A stretch of DNA of 64,000 bases. Origin: Curtobacterium sp. MCSS17_015. GTDB taxonomy: Bacteria > Actinomycetota > Actinomycetes > Actinomycetales > Microbacteriaceae. The notes beneath the pieces were generated by a model. That model was not told the DNA's origin. It worked only from the letters and a program-made list of their open reading frames with translations, and ran no database searches. The position numbers and the translations under genes are program-made. The stretch covers positions 1,922,001 to 1,986,000 of the forward strand of contig NZ_CP126256.1 in NCBI RefSeq assembly GCF_003234265.2, in the 5' to 3' direction. This document shows positions 8,704 to 18,356 of this stretch, in pieces. Position 1 is the stretch's first letter; each line of letters opens with the position of its first letter.

Positions 8704-10755
8704 GTGTACGAGACGGCGATCGAGACCATTCCGGGCTTCCGGCTCGACGGCGGCGACCGGCGGTTCGCGCTGCGGTCGGCGACGGCGACCGCGGCGGCGG
8801 TGGTCGTCGACGGCCGCGGTCGCTTCGAACTGGCCCGTCAGGGCGAGACGGACCTGTGGGCCGCGGTGACCCCCGGCGTGCAGGTCGGTGACACCTACCA
8901 CCTGCTCGTGGACGGGCCGACCGGCCCACGGCACGAGTTCGACCCGACACGGCCGCTCCTGGACCCGTACGCGCGCGGCATCGTCGCGACGAGCGCGGAC
9001 GGCGCGACCGACGACGCGGCCGGTGCTCCCCGCTGGACGAGCGTCGTGGTGGACGACGGCTTCGACTGGGGCGGGGTCGGCAAGCCCGAGGTGCCCCGCG
9101 ACCGCGCAGTCGTGTACGAGGCGAACGTCCGGACCCTGACGAGCGCGAACCCCGCCGTCCCCGCTGACCTCCGCGGCACGTACGCCGGCATCGCGCACGA
9201 GAGCACCATCGCGCACCTGCAGCGCATCGGGGTGACGACGCTCGAGCTCCTCCCCGTGCAGGCCTTCGACACCGAACGCTGGCTCCGCGAGGCCGGCCGT
9301 GAGAACGCGTGGGGCTACAACACGCTCGGCTTCTTCGCCCCGCACGCCGGTCACGCCTCCGCCGCCGCGCGGGCAGCCGGTGCCGACGGTGTCCTCCGCG
9401 AGTTCAAGGGTATGGTGCGGCTGCTCCACGAGGCCGGCATCCAGGTCGTCCTCGACGTCGTGTACAACCACACGGCAGAGGAAGGGCTCGGCGGCCCGAC
9501 CACGTCGCTCCGTGGCATCGACGGGGCGAACCGCTACCGCTGGAACGACACCGACGGCTACTACGACACCACGGGCTGCGGCAACACGCTCGACACCTCG
9601 GTGGCGGCGACCGCCGACCTCGTCGTCGACAGCCTCCGCTACTGGGCGCGCGAGGTCCAGGTCGACGGGTTCCGCTTCGACCTGATGGCCGCGCTCGCCC
9701 GGGACGCCGACCACGTCTTCGACCCGGAGCACCCGCTGCTCGATCGCATCCGCTCCCACCCGGACCTGCAGGACACGCTCGTCATCGCCGAGCCGTGGGA
9801 CGTCGGACCGGACGGGTGGCGGACCGGGTCGTTCGGCGCGCGCACCCTCGAGTGGAACGACGGTTTCCGGGACACCGTGCGGAAGTTCTGGCTCGAGGAC
9901 GTCGCCGACGAACGTCGGCGCGGCGCACCCGACACCGGGATCGGCGGGCTCGCCGGCGCCCTCACGGGGTCGCGCCACCTGTTCGGGGCCGAGCGCGGGC
10001 CGTTGTCCGGCGTCAACTTCGTTACCGCCCACGACGGCTTCACCCTCCACGACCTCGTGTCGTACGACCACAAGCACAACCGGGCGAACGGTGAGGACGA
10101 CCGCGACGGCTCGAACGACAACCGGTCCTTCAACCACGGCATCGAGGGGCAGACGGCCGACCGTGGCGTCCGTGCTGCCCGCGGGCGGTCGATGCGGAAC
10201 CTGATGGCGACCGTGCTGCTGTCCGCCGGGGTCCCGATGATCACCGCCGGTGACGAGCGCAGCCGGACCCAGAACGGCAACAACAACGCCTACGTCGTCT
10301 CGGACGACCTCACTCCGGTGGACTGGTCCGACGACGAGGACGCCGAGTCCATGACCGAGACGGTCGCCGCCCTCACCCGGCTCCGCGCCGCGCACCCGGC
10401 ACTCCGCCCGTCGCGCTTCGGCGTCCCCGGGCAGACCACGCCGTCGGCGTCCCGGATGACCTGGTACGGCCCGGACGGCCTGCCGATGACCGCCGAGGGA
10501 TGGGACCAGCCCATCCACCGTGCGCTGCAGTACTTCGTCGAGTCCACGCCGGAGCACGAGCCGTACGACCGGGTGCTCGTCGTCGTGCACGGCAGCGGAC
10601 GGACCCGCGACCTCACGCTGCCGGCCCGCGAGGACGTCTTCGCCTACCGGTTGGCGTGGTCGAGCGAGAAGCACCGGGACCACGACCGACACCGCCCCGC
10701 CGGGACCGTCTTCACCGCCTACGGACCCGGCATCCACGTCTTCGAGGTCGTCTGA
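8704..10755 (+). CDS. glgX: Glycogen debranching enzyme GlgX (isoamylase type, GH13)
   Basis: GlgX hydrolyses alpha-1,6 branches of glycogen that were trimmed by phosphorylase. The 683-residue product has an N-terminal CBM48-like domain (about 1-120) and then the GH13 barrel. Barrel landmarks are DVVYNHTAE, VDGFRFDL with the nucleophile Asp, VIAEPWDVG with the acid/base Glu, and TAHDGFTLHDL. GTG at 8704 is the only start near the promoter-like TACCCT. It is followed 84 bases later by glgE on the same strand. The length is typical for actinobacterial GlgX (about 680-720). Confidence 0.93.
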   Translation: MYETAIETIPGFRLDGGDRRFALRSATATAAAVVVDGRGRFELARQGETDLWAAVTPGVQVGDTYHLLVDGPTGPRHEFDPTRPLLDPYARGIVATSADGATDDAAGAPRWTSVVVDDGFDWGGVGKPEVPRDRAVVYEANVRTLTSANPAVPADLRGTYAGIAHESTIAHLQRIGVTTLELLPVQAFDTERWLREAGRENAWGYNTLGFFAPHAGHASAAARAAGADGVLREFKGMVRLLHEAGIQVVLDVVYNHTAEEGLGGPTTSLRGIDGANRYRWNDTDGYYDTTGCGNTLDTSVAATADLVVDSLRYWAREVQVDGFRFDLMAALARDADHVFDPEHPLLDRIRSHPDLQDTLVIAEPWDVGPDGWRTGSFGARTLEWNDGFRDTVRKFWLEDVADERRRGAPDTGIGGLAGALTGSRHLFGAERGPLSGVNFVTAHDGFTLHDLVSYDHKHNRANGEDDRDGSNDNRSFNHGIEGQTADRGVRAARGRSMRNLMATVLLSAGVPMITAGDERSRTQNGNNNAYVVSDDLTPVDWSDDEDAESMTETVAALTRLRAAHPALRPSRFGVPGQTTPSASRMTWYGPDGLPMTAEGWDQPIHRALQYFVESTPEHEPYDRVLVVVHGSGRTRDLTLPAREDVFAYRLAWSSEKHRDHDRHRPAGTVFTAYGPGIHVFEVV

Positions 10756-10826
10756 CGGCCCGTCGCGCCACCCCCGGTCCGCGAGTCCCGGAACACCAAA
10801 CGGGGAACACGGACGGCCCAGCCGGG

Positions 10827-10832
10827 TAGCGT
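10827..10832 (+). promoter_or_regulatory. Candidate -10 box of glgE (TAGCGT)
   Basis: TAGCGT ends seven bases before the glgE GTG and no ribosome site is visible, so glgE-glgB may have its own leaderless promoter. Confidence 0.4.
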
Positions 10833-10839
10833 CTGCTCC

Positions 10840-12840
10840 GTGGCCTCCGTAGACCGACCCCGGCGTCCGAAGATCGGGCGCATCCCGATCACCGAACTCG
10901 CCCCGACGACGCCGAACGGCTTCCCGGGCAAGGGCTTCGACGGGGAGGTGATCACGTTCGGCGCGACCGTCTTCCGGGAGGGGCACGGTGTCATCGGCGC
11001 CGACCTCGTCCTCGTCCGGCCCGACGGCGCGACCCGCACCGTCCCGCTGACCCTCGTCGCACCCGGCACCGACCGCTACGAAGCGACCGTCCAGGTCGAC
11101 GGCGTCGGCGTCTGGGAGTGGCACGTCGAGTCGTTCTCCGACGACTGGGCCAGCTGGGTGCACGGCGCCCGGCTGAAGATCGCCGCCGGTGTCGACACCG
11201 AGGCGACCCTGCTCGACGGTGCCGCGCTGCTCGACCGGCTCGCCGCCGAGACCGACTCGCCCGCCGCCGCCCGTGCAGCGGCCCGTGTCCGTGACGAGGA
11301 CCTCGACCCGGCCGAACGCCTCTCCGCCGTCGACGACCCCCGCATCGTCGCCGAACTGGCCGAGTCGCCGCTCACCTCGCTGCGCACGGTCTCCGCGACC
11401 CAGTTGCTCGACGTCGAGCGCACCCGCGCCGGTGTCGGTGCCTGGTACGAGTTCTTCCCCCGCAGCGAGGGCGCCAAGCGCAACCCGGACGGCTCGTGGA
11501 AGAGCGGTGACTTCCGCACCGCGGCCCGTCGTCTCCCCGCCGTCGCCCGGATGGGCTTCGACGTCGTCTACCTGCCGCCGATCCACCCGATCGGCACCAC
11601 CGCCCGCAAGGGACCCAACAACACCCTGACCGCGGGCCCGGACGACCCCGGCAGCCCCTGGGCCATCGGTGGCCCCGAGGGTGGGCACGACGCCATCCAC
11701 CCCGACCTCGGCACCGAGGACGACTTCCGCGACTTCGTCGAGACGGCGAAGAACACCGGCATGGAGGTCGCGCTCGACTTCGCCCTGCAGTGCTCCCCCG
11801 ACCACCCCTGGGTCACCGAGCACCCGGAGTGGTTCACGGTCCGCGCCGACGGCTCCATCGCCACGGCCGAGAACCCGCCGAAGCGCTACCAGGACATCTA
11901 CCCGATCCAGTTCGACACCGACCCCGAGGGCCTGGTCGCCGAGGTGTTGCGCGTGCTGCGGCACTGGATCGCGTTCGGCATCCGGATCTTCCGCGTCGAC
12001 AACCCGCACACCAAGCCGCTCTGGTTCTGGGAGCGCGTCATCCGCGAGGTCCGCGACGAGCACCCCGACACCGTGTTCCTCGCGGAGGCGTTCACCCGCC
12101 CGGCGATGATGCGGGCGCTCGCCGAGACCGGGTTCCAGCAGTCGTACTCGTACTTCACGTGGCGGAACACGAAGGAGGAGATCGAGACGTACTTCGACGA
12201 GCTCTCCCACGAGACGAGCGCGTACCTGCGCCCGAACCTGTTCGTGAACACGCCCGACATCCTCACCGAGTTCCTGCAGTACGGCGGCCGTGCCGGGTAC
12301 AAGGTGCGCGCCGCACTGGCCGCGACCGGGGCCCCGACGTGGGGCATGTACTCCGGCTACGAGCTCTTCGAGGACGTCGCCCGGCCGGGTTCCGAGGAGA
12401 ACATCGACAACGAGAAGTACGAGTACAAGCCGCGTGACTTCGCGCTCGCCGAGGCCGAGGGCGCGAGCCTGGCCCCGTACGTGACGATGCTCAACCGCCT
12501 CCGGTCGGCGCACCCCGCGCTCCGGCAGCTGCGGAACACCACGGTGCACGCCGCCGAGGACGACGCCATCGTCGTGTACTCGAAGCACCTGCCCGGGCAG
12601 TACAACCGGTCGGGCCGGGACGACACCGTGATCGTCGTGGCGAACGTCGACCCGCACTCCGCGCGGGAGACGACCGTGCACCTCGACCTCACCGCCCTCG
12701 GGCTCGAGCCCGGCACCGAGTTCGACGTCCGTGACGTCGTGACCGGCGCCCGCTGGACCTGGGGCACCTCCAACTACGTGCGCCTGGATGCCTTCCAGGA
12801 GCCCGTGCACCTGCTCGTCGTGGAAGGACCGCACCGATGA
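10840..12840 (+). CDS. glgE: Alpha-1,4-glucan:maltose-1-phosphate maltosyltransferase GlgE (GH13_3)
   Basis: GlgE extends alpha-1,4-glucans using maltose-1-phosphate. The 666-residue product has the N-terminal dimerisation domain that starts RIPITEL and [11 protein letters not shown], a helical insert (about 115-200), [11 protein letters not shown], and the GH13 barrel with [25 protein letters not shown] (nucleophile Asp) and [10 protein letters not shown] (acid/base Glu). The TRP and NPHTKP signatures separate it from ordinary amylases. It overlaps glgB by four bases (ATGA), which indicates translational coupling. TreS and maltokinase, which usually supply the donor, are not in the window. 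Confidence 0.94.
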   Translation: MASVDRPRRPKIGRIPITELAPTTPNGFPGKGFDGEVITFGATVFREGHGVIGADLVLVRPDGATRTVPLTLVAPGTDRYEATVQVDGVGVWEWHVESFSDDWASWVHGARLKIAAGVDTEATLLDGAALLDRLAAETDSPAAARAAARVRDEDLDPAERLSAVDDPRIVAELAESPLTSLRTVSATQLLDVERTRAGVGAWYEFFPRSEGAKRNPDGSWKSGDFRTAARRLPAVARMGFDVVYLPPIHPIGTTARKGPNNTLTAGPDDPGSPWAIGGPEGGHDAIHPDLGTEDDFRDFVETAKNTGMEVALDFALQCSPDHPWVTEHPEWFTVRADGSIATAENPPKRYQDIYPIQFDTDPEGLVAEVLRVLRHWIAFGIRIFRVDNPHTKPLWFWERVIREVRDEHPDTVFLAEAFTRPAMMRALAETGFQQSYSYFTWRNTKEEIETYFDELSHETSAYLRPNLFVNTPDILTEFLQYGGRAGYKVRAALAATGAPTWGMYSGYELFEDVARPGSEENIDNEKYEYKPRDFALAEAEGASLAPYVTMLNRLRSAHPALRQLRNTTVHAAEDDAIVVYSKHLPGQYNRSGRDDTVIVVANVDPHSARETTVHLDLTALGLEPGTEFDVRDVVTGARWTWGTSNYVRLDAFQEPVHLLVVEGPHR

Positions 12841-15323
12841 CCGACCCGAACACACCGGAGCAGAAGTCCGCCCAGAACGGCCCCGGCCTGCCCCCGGTCC
12901 CGCCCCCGCCGCCCGCGCTCCCCCGCCGGTCGACCGAGTCCCCCGCTGAACGCGCCGCCGAGCGCTTCGAGCCGAAGACCTCGGCTCCGGGCGAGGACCT
13001 GCCGGGCGCGCCCGCTGCGCAGCCGGAGTCGCCCTCGCGCGACGTGCCGGAGTCGGCGACGCTCGCCGGCGGCCTGGCCGCGGACGCGCCGACCGGGGCG
13101 GAGGCGACCAGCGCCTCCCGGACGGACGTAGCCCCCGCGCCGACCACGGCGGGCACCACCAGCACCACCGAGCCGGTCCCCGCACCGGTCGACGAGTGGA
13201 TCCGCCAGCAGGTCGCCGAGGGCCGCTGGTCCCAGCCGCACGACGTCCTCGGCCCGCACGCCGTCGACGGCGGCACGAGCGTCCGCGTCGTCCGCCACCT
13301 GGCGACCGCCGTCCGTGTCGTCCGCCCCGACGGCGACGACGTCGAACTGCGCCACGAGGGCGAGGGCGTCTGGGCCGGAGCGACCGCCGGCGAGCTCGGC
13401 CGCTACCGCGTCGAGGCCGACTACGAGGGTGGCGACACCTGGACCACCGACGACGCCTACCGTTTCCCGCCCACGCTCGGCGAACTCGACCTGCACCTCT
13501 TCGGCGAGGGCCGTGACGAGCAGCTCTGGCACCACCTCGGCGCCCACGTGCAGACCGTGGACGACGTCGAGGGCGTCGCGTTCGCCGTCTGGGCACCGCG
13601 CGCCACCGCCGTCCGCGTGATCGGCGACTTCGAGGGCTGGGAGGGCCGCACCACCGCGATGCGCCGCCTCAACGACCTCGGCGTCTGGGAGCTGTTCTGG
13701 CCGGGTGCCCTCGAGGGCCAGCGGTACAAGTTCCAGATCCTCACCGACAGCGGCTGGGTGGAGCGGGCCGACCCGTTCGCCCGCCGCACCGAGGTGCCGC
13801 CGCTCACCGCGTCCGTGATCACGAGTGCGCACCACACGTGGTCCGAGGGCGACGACCGATGGATGGCCGAACGCGCCGCCACGACCACCCACGACCGCCC
13901 GATGAGCATCTACGAGGTGCACCTCGGCTCGTGGCGTCCGGGCCTCAGCTACCGGGAGGTCGCGGACGACCTCATCGGGCACATGCAGTACACGGGTTTC
14001 ACGCACGTGGAGTTCCTGCCGCTCGCCGAGCACCCGTTCGGCGGCTCGTGGGGCTACCAGGTCACCGGCTACTACTCGCCGACGGCGCGCTTCGGCTCCC
14101 CCGACGACCTGCGGTACCTCATCGACCGGCTGCACTCGGCTGGCATCGGCGTCATCATGGACTGGGTCCCCGGGCACTTCCCGAAGGACGAGTGGGCACT
14201 GGCGAAGTTCGACGGCTACGCGCTGTTCGAGCACCCGGACCCCCGCCGCGGCGAACAGCTCGACTGGGGCACCCACGTGTTCGACTTCGGGCAGCCCCAG
14301 GTGCGCAACTTCCTCGTCGCCAACGCGCTGTACTGGCTCGAGGAGTTCCACATCGACGGCCTCCGCGTCGACGCCGTGGCCTCGATGCTCTACCTCGACT
14401 ACTCCCGCACCGAGTGGCTGCCGAACATCCACGGCGGCCGCGAGAACCTCGAGGCGATCTCGCTCCTGCAGGAGACCAACGCGACCGCCTACAAGCGCTA
14501 CCCCGGCATCGTGATGATCGCCGAGGAGTCGACCTCGTGGCCGGGCGTCACGCAGCCGACGAGTGCCGGCGGTCTCGGCTTCGGCCAGAAGTGGAACATG
14601 GGGTGGATGCACGACACGCTCCAGTACGTCGAGCGTGACCCCGCCTACCGCTCGTACCACCACGACGAGATCACGTTCTCGTTCGTCTACGCCTTCAGCG
14701 AGCAGTTCACCCTGCCGATCAGCCACGACGAGGTCGTGCACGGCAAGGGCTCGCTCTACGGCAAGATGCCCGGCGACGAGTGGCAGAAGCTCGCGAACGT
14801 CCGCGCCTACCTGGCCTTCATGTGGGCGCACCCCGGCAAGCAGCTGCTCTTCATGGGCCAGGAGTTCGCGCAGCCGTCCGAGTGGAGCGAGGCGAACGGC
14901 CTCGACTGGTGGCTCCTCGACGACCCGGGGCACCGCGGCGTGCAGGACCTCGTCGCCGAGCTGAACCGCGTCTACAAGGACAACCCGGCGCTCTGGACGC
15001 ACGACGCGACGCAGGACGGCTTCGAGTGGCTCGAGGGCGGGGACGCACCGCACTCGACGCTCGGGTTCCTGCGCAAGGCGGGCGACGAGCGCATCGCCGT
15101 GTTCGTCAACTTCTCCGGCGTCCCCGTGGAGCACCGCTTCGGCCTCCCGACCGCGGGCACCTGGAACGAGGTGCTCAACACCGACGCCTCGGCGTACGGC
15201 GGGTCCGGTGTGGGCAACCTCGGTGCGGTGCAGGCCGAGGACGTCCCGTGGGCCGGCCGTCCGGCCTCGGCGAACCTCGTGGTCCCCCCGCTGGGTGCCG
15301 TCTGGCTGCGCCTGGCCGAGTAG
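12837..15323 (+). CDS. glgB: 1,4-alpha-glucan branching enzyme GlgB with long disordered N-terminus
   Basis: GlgB introduces alpha-1,6 branches into the glucan made by GlgE. The 828-residue product begins with about 120 residues rich in Pro, Ala, Ser and Thr, including [11 protein letters not shown]. Then come the N1 and CBM48 modules ([24 protein letters not shown]) and the GH13_9 barrel. Catalytic segments are [15 protein letters not shown] (nucleophile Asp), [11 protein letters not shown] (acid/base Glu) and [15 protein letters not shown]. The core matches the usual actinobacterial length of about 700-730; the Pro-rich extension is unusual. The gene ends at a strong palindromic terminator. 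Confidence 0.94.
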   Translation: MTDPNTPEQKSAQNGPGLPPVPPPPPALPRRSTESPAERAAERFEPKTSAPGEDLPGAPAAQPESPSRDVPESATLAGGLAADAPTGAEATSASRTDVAPAPTTAGTTSTTEPVPAPVDEWIRQQVAEGRWSQPHDVLGPHAVDGGTSVRVVRHLATAVRVVRPDGDDVELRHEGEGVWAGATAGELGRYRVEADYEGGDTWTTDDAYRFPPTLGELDLHLFGEGRDEQLWHHLGAHVQTVDDVEGVAFAVWAPRATAVRVIGDFEGWEGRTTAMRRLNDLGVWELFWPGALEGQRYKFQILTDSGWVERADPFARRTEVPPLTASVITSAHHTWSEGDDRWMAERAATTTHDRPMSIYEVHLGSWRPGLSYREVADDLIGHMQYTGFTHVEFLPLAEHPFGGSWGYQVTGYYSPTARFGSPDDLRYLIDRLHSAGIGVIMDWVPGHFPKDEWALAKFDGYALFEHPDPRRGEQLDWGTHVFDFGQPQVRNFLVANALYWLEEFHIDGLRVDAVASMLYLDYSRTEWLPNIHGGRENLEAISLLQETNATAYKRYPGIVMIAEESTSWPGVTQPTSAGGLGFGQKWNMGWMHDTLQYVERDPAYRSYHHDEITFSFVYAFSEQFTLPISHDEVVHGKGSLYGKMPGDEWQKLANVRAYLAFMWAHPGKQLLFMGQEFAQPSEWSEANGLDWWLLDDPGHRGVQDLVAELNRVYKDNPALWTHDATQDGFEWLEGGDAPHSTLGFLRKAGDERIAVFVNFSGVPVEHRFGLPTAGTWNEVLNTDASAYGGSGVGNLGAVQAEDVPWAGRPASANLVVPPLGAVWLRLAE

Positions 15324-15332
15324 CACCCCGCA

Positions 15333-15384
15333 GAGCGAGACGGGAGGCCCGGTACCAGCTGGTACCGGGCCTCCCGTCTCGCTC
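15333..15384. terminator. 52-bp perfect palindrome, copy 1 of a dispersed family
   Basis: Every base from 15333 to 15358 pairs with 15359-15384, and the sequence is centred on ccagctgg with core gggaggcccggtacc. It lies between the converging glgB and thioredoxin-TPR genes and should act as a terminator in both directions. Near-identical elements occur at 38301, 43834, 45545 and 48089. Confidence 0.85.
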
Positions 15385-15408
15385 GTGTCGCGTCGCGCGC
15401 GGTCCGGC

Positions 15409-16428
15409 TCAGTAGAGCGCGTTGGCGAGCCGCCGCCTGGCGGCGACGACGCGCGGGTCCTCGGCACCGATGAGCTCGAAGTACTCGACCAGCCGCACGC
15501 GGAGCGCTTCACGGTCGTCGCCGAACACCGTCGGGACGAGGTCGAGGAGCCGTCCGAACGCGTCCTCGACGTGCCCACCGCTGATGTCCAGGTCGGCGAC
15601 CGCGAGCTGTGCTGCGACGTCCGACGGACCGGCACCAGCCGCTGCTCGGATCTCGTCGGCGGTCTTGCCGGAGAGCCGGTCGAGCAGCGACACCTGCGCC
15701 AGACCGGCCACGGCCATCTGGTCGTGCGGGTCCTGCAGGATCGCGGTGCGGTACTCGGCGATCGCGGTGGCGTAGTCGCCGGCCTCGATCGCGTCGTACG
15801 CGGCCTGGTGGTGCGGCGGCAGCGGTTCGGGTTCCGGTTCGCCCTGCTCGGCGTCGGCGGCGGGGTCCGCGGCGCCGTCGACCTGTACACGGCCGGCGAT
15901 GCCGTTCTGCTCGGCGGCCTGGAGCACCTGCTCGAGGACGTCACGGACCTCGGCCTCCGGCAGCGCGCCGACGAACAGGCCGAGCGGACGACCACCGATG
16001 ACGGCGGCCACGGTCGGGATCGACTGCGCCTGGAACGCCTGCACGAGCTGGGGGTTCGTGTCCGCGTCGACCTTGGCCAGCACGAGTCGGCCCGCGTACT
16101 CCTCCGTCAGACGCTCGAGGACCGGGGAGAGCTGCTTGCACGGACCGCACCACTCCGCCCAGATGTCCACGATGACGGGGACGACGGTGGAGAGCTGGAC
16201 GATGTCCTGGAAGCTCTGGTCCGTCACGTCCATCACGAGGGACGGGACGCTCACGACGCCGTCGTCCGCAGGACCGGCGCCGGCGGCCGGGACACCGGCT
16301 GCGGATCCGGACGGCGCACCGGCGGACGGGGTGCCGGCACCCTGCGGCGGTCGCTGCGCCCGGTCGACGAGGGACGAGAGGTCGACCGCTCCACGCAAGC
16401 TGGACGGGGTCGGGGGGACGTTGGTCAT
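15409..16428 (-). CDS. Thioredoxin-TPR protein, CnoX (YbbN)-like
   Basis: The 339-residue protein fuses a Pro/Ala/Gly-rich N-terminus (about 20-58), a thioredoxin domain (about 62-165) and a tetratricopeptide region (about 205-339). The thioredoxin site is intact, WCGPC with C94 and C97, unlike the E. coli CnoX site, which lacks a resolving redox pair. The layout matches YbbN/CnoX proteins, which act as redox-linked holdases for GroEL and elongation factor clients. It has no signal peptide, so it is probably cytoplasmic. Its start overlaps the stop of the upstream membrane-protein gene by four bases, which suggests co-expression. Confidence 0.85.
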   Translation of the reverse strand: MTNVPPTPSSLRGAVDLSSLVDRAQRPPQGAGTPSAGAPSGSAAGVPAAGAGPADDGVVSVPSLVMDVTDQSFQDIVQLSTVVPVIVDIWAEWCGPCKQLSPVLERLTEEYAGRLVLAKVDADTNPQLVQAFQAQSIPTVAAVIGGRPLGLFVGALPEAEVRDVLEQVLQAAEQNGIAGRVQVDGAADPAADAEQGEPEPEPLPPHHQAAYDAIEAGDYATAIAEYRTAILQDPHDQMAVAGLAQVSLLDRLSGKTADEIRAAAGAGPSDVAAQLAVADLDISGGHVEDAFGRLLDLVPTVFGDDREALRVRLVEYFELIGAEDPRVVAARRRLANALY

Positions 16429-18170
16429 TGCACCTCACTCGCTGCGATCAGGCCCTGGGTGAACCCGAGGAGTTCTATCTTGTCGTCCGAGCCCACCGGG
16501 GGCACGGAGAAGAGCAACTGCACGCCGTAGGTCGCCGTCACGCCCTTCGTGCTCGAGTCGACACCGGACAGCGCCTTCACGGCACCCTCGGTGTTGACCT
16601 TCGCGCCGTCGGCCGTCGGCGTGACCTTCTCGATCTCGTTGAGGTCGACCGACACCAGGGCGCCCGCGGTGTTCGTCGCGAGTGCGAGTGGCGTGCCGGC
16701 CGGCACCTCGGAGGAGTACTCGATGTCGGCCGTGTCCGGGAGCGACTTCGCCTTCTCGTCCTTGTAGGACTTCCCGATCCGGGTGCGGAGGTCGTCGCCC
16801 TCGCCGGCGAACAGGTCGGCGGAGGCGCTCTCGGAGTCCTTCGACAGGATGTCACCGTACGCCGCTGCGACCTGGTCCGGTGCGAGCGCGAGGAGCTTCG
16901 AGTCCGGGGCGAGCTGCGCGGCGCCGACGGAGGTCGGAGCGAGCGACGGCAGCTGCGCGTCGGCCTCGAGTGAGACGGCGTACTCGACCTTGTAGTCGGA
17001 GCGCGCGTCCTGCTGCACGAGCGTCAACGCCTGCGGTGCCGTCTCGGCGTCGGAGCAGTCCGCCGCCACGACCGTGAAGACCGTCCGGGGCCAGGTGTCC
17101 GTCTGCTCCGGCAGCGCCACGCAGACGTCGTCCGCCGCGATCGCCGGCAGCGCCTTGGCCTCGGCGTCGGCGTTGCGGATGGCGTAGTTCGCCTTCCGGA
17201 GTTCGAGGGCCGGCCCGGCGAACCGCGACCCGGCGAGGTCGGCGTCCTTGTCGGCGTCGGCCTGCTCCGCCACCTCGGCGACGCGGGAGACGATGCGGGA
17301 GATCTGCTGCTTCGTCGCTGCGGTCGCCGGCGTCGCTGCCGCGGCACCGGTGGCTGAAGCGGTGGGCGTGGGGGTCGTCCCGGCATCGCCACCGCCCTGC
17401 GGCCAGTACTCGGATGAGCAACCGCTCAGCACGAGCGCACCGGCGACGAGCACGGGCACGGCGACGAACGACCGGCGCCCGCGCCGGCTCCGGGCGGGCA
17501 CCTGTGCGCCGGCGGCAGCGGCACGACGGGAGGCGCGGACGCGCGGCGGTCGCCCACCCCCGCTCCGACGACGCGGACCACGCGAACGGCGCTGGTGCAG
17601 GAACGCCCAGATGAGGAGGACGACACCGCCGAGGACGAACAGGCCGCCGATGGTGAGGAGCGGACCCACCGAGGGCGTGGCGGTGTCCCGCGGCCAGGTC
17701 AGTGAGATGTCCGACGGCGCCGGGTCCGACCCGTCTGACGCGAGGACGAGCGACACGTCGGCGGGCAGCCGCACGGTGAACTGGGTGGCGTCGTCGTACT
17801 CCTGGTACCAGAGGTCGCTGCCCTTCGGGTCCGGCACCTCGGTCGCGCTGCCCGTCGTGCGTCCGACGAGGGAGCTGTCGTCGGCGTCGTACCGCAGGGT
17901 GGTGTGCGCGGCGTCACCGACCCAGGCGTCGACGTCGGACGTCTTCCCGTACGCGGCGAAGACCTCGTCCGCGCCGGAGACGTTGATGCGCTGGTACCCG
18001 GGGTTGGCGTTGAGCACGCTGCCGGGGATGACGGTGACCGGCGCGGACGCGGTCCCGCTCGTCGCGGCGACGATCGAGGACGGGGGCGCGAACACGGTCC
18101 GCTGCCCGACGCCGAGGCCGACGAGGAGCACCCCGATGACGAAGCTGACGATCGCCAGGACGAATCGCAC
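16425..18170 (-). CDS. Membrane protein with internal lipobox, unknown function
   Basis: I do not recognise a named family. The GTG at 18170 is chosen because GGAGGGAGAG lies just upstream; an earlier GTG/ATG-type start at 18254 has no such support. The 581-residue product has an N-terminal membrane segment (about 2-22), an extracytoplasmic domain of about 135 residues, and a second membrane segment (LLTIGGLFVLGGVVLLIWAF). A very basic Arg/Gly-rich loop follows, then a third hydrophobic segment ending in ALVLSGCSS, which has the form of a lipobox. After it come about 310 residues, Ala/Asp/Thr-rich at first. It reads like a membrane protein fused to a lipoprotein. It is coupled to the thioredoxin-TPR gene. 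Confidence 0.75.
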   Translation of the reverse strand: MRFVLAIVSFVIGVLLVGLGVGQRTVFAPPSSIVAATSGTASAPVTVIPGSVLNANPGYQRINVSGADEVFAAYGKTSDVDAWVGDAAHTTLRYDADDSSLVGRTTGSATEVPDPKGSDLWYQEYDDATQFTVRLPADVSLVLASDGSDPAPSDISLTWPRDTATPSVGPLLTIGGLFVLGGVVLLIWAFLHQRRSRGPRRRSGGGRPPRVRASRRAAAAGAQVPARSRRGRRSFVAVPVLVAGALVLSGCSSEYWPQGGGDAGTTPTPTASATGAAAATPATAATKQQISRIVSRVAEVAEQADADKDADLAGSRFAGPALELRKANYAIRNADAEAKALPAIAADDVCVALPEQTDTWPRTVFTVVAADCSDAETAPQALTLVQQDARSDYKVEYAVSLEADAQLPSLAPTSVGAAQLAPDSKLLALAPDQVAAAYGDILSKDSESASADLFAGEGDDLRTRIGKSYKDEKAKSLPDTADIEYSSEVPAGTPLALATNTAGALVSVDLNEIEKVTPTADGAKVNTEGAVKALSGVDSSTKGVTATYGVQLLFSVPPVGSDDKIELLGFTQGLIAASEVQ

Positions 18171-18300
18171 GGAACTCTCTCCCTCCGCGCCGGGGTGGGG
18201 GGATCGGCGCGCGAAACAACGGCCCAGGTTACCCAGGACAGCTGTGAGGCGCATCCCCGCGCTCTGCCCGACGCCTCAGGGGCCCACGTAGGCGCACCAC

Positions 18301-18306
18301 TACAAT
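18301..18306 (+). promoter_or_regulatory. Candidate -10 box (TACAAT) for the DivIVA-like gene
   Basis: TACAAT is a close match to the TATAAT consensus and lies about 50 bases before the GTG, leaving a leader with its own AGGGAG ribosome site. It sits in the 186-base region between divergent genes. Confidence 0.5.
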
Positions 18307-18356
18307 CGGGGTCCGGACTGCACGGGGCGGTCCGGGACGACCACAGGGAGCGACAC

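Noticed and set aside
7852..13596. Very long open frames on the strand opposite glgX, glgE and glgB (up to about 1,900 codons)
   Set aside because: In DNA of about 70 % GC the opposite frames rarely meet stop codons. Their translations are Arg/Pro/Val-rich without domains, while the plus-strand frames contain complete GH13 motifs.
16425..18254. Longer start at 18254 for the membrane protein with internal lipobox
   Set aside because: The extra 28 residues are Arg/Ser-rich and would precede the N-terminal membrane segment, while GGAGGGAGAG points to the GTG at 18170.
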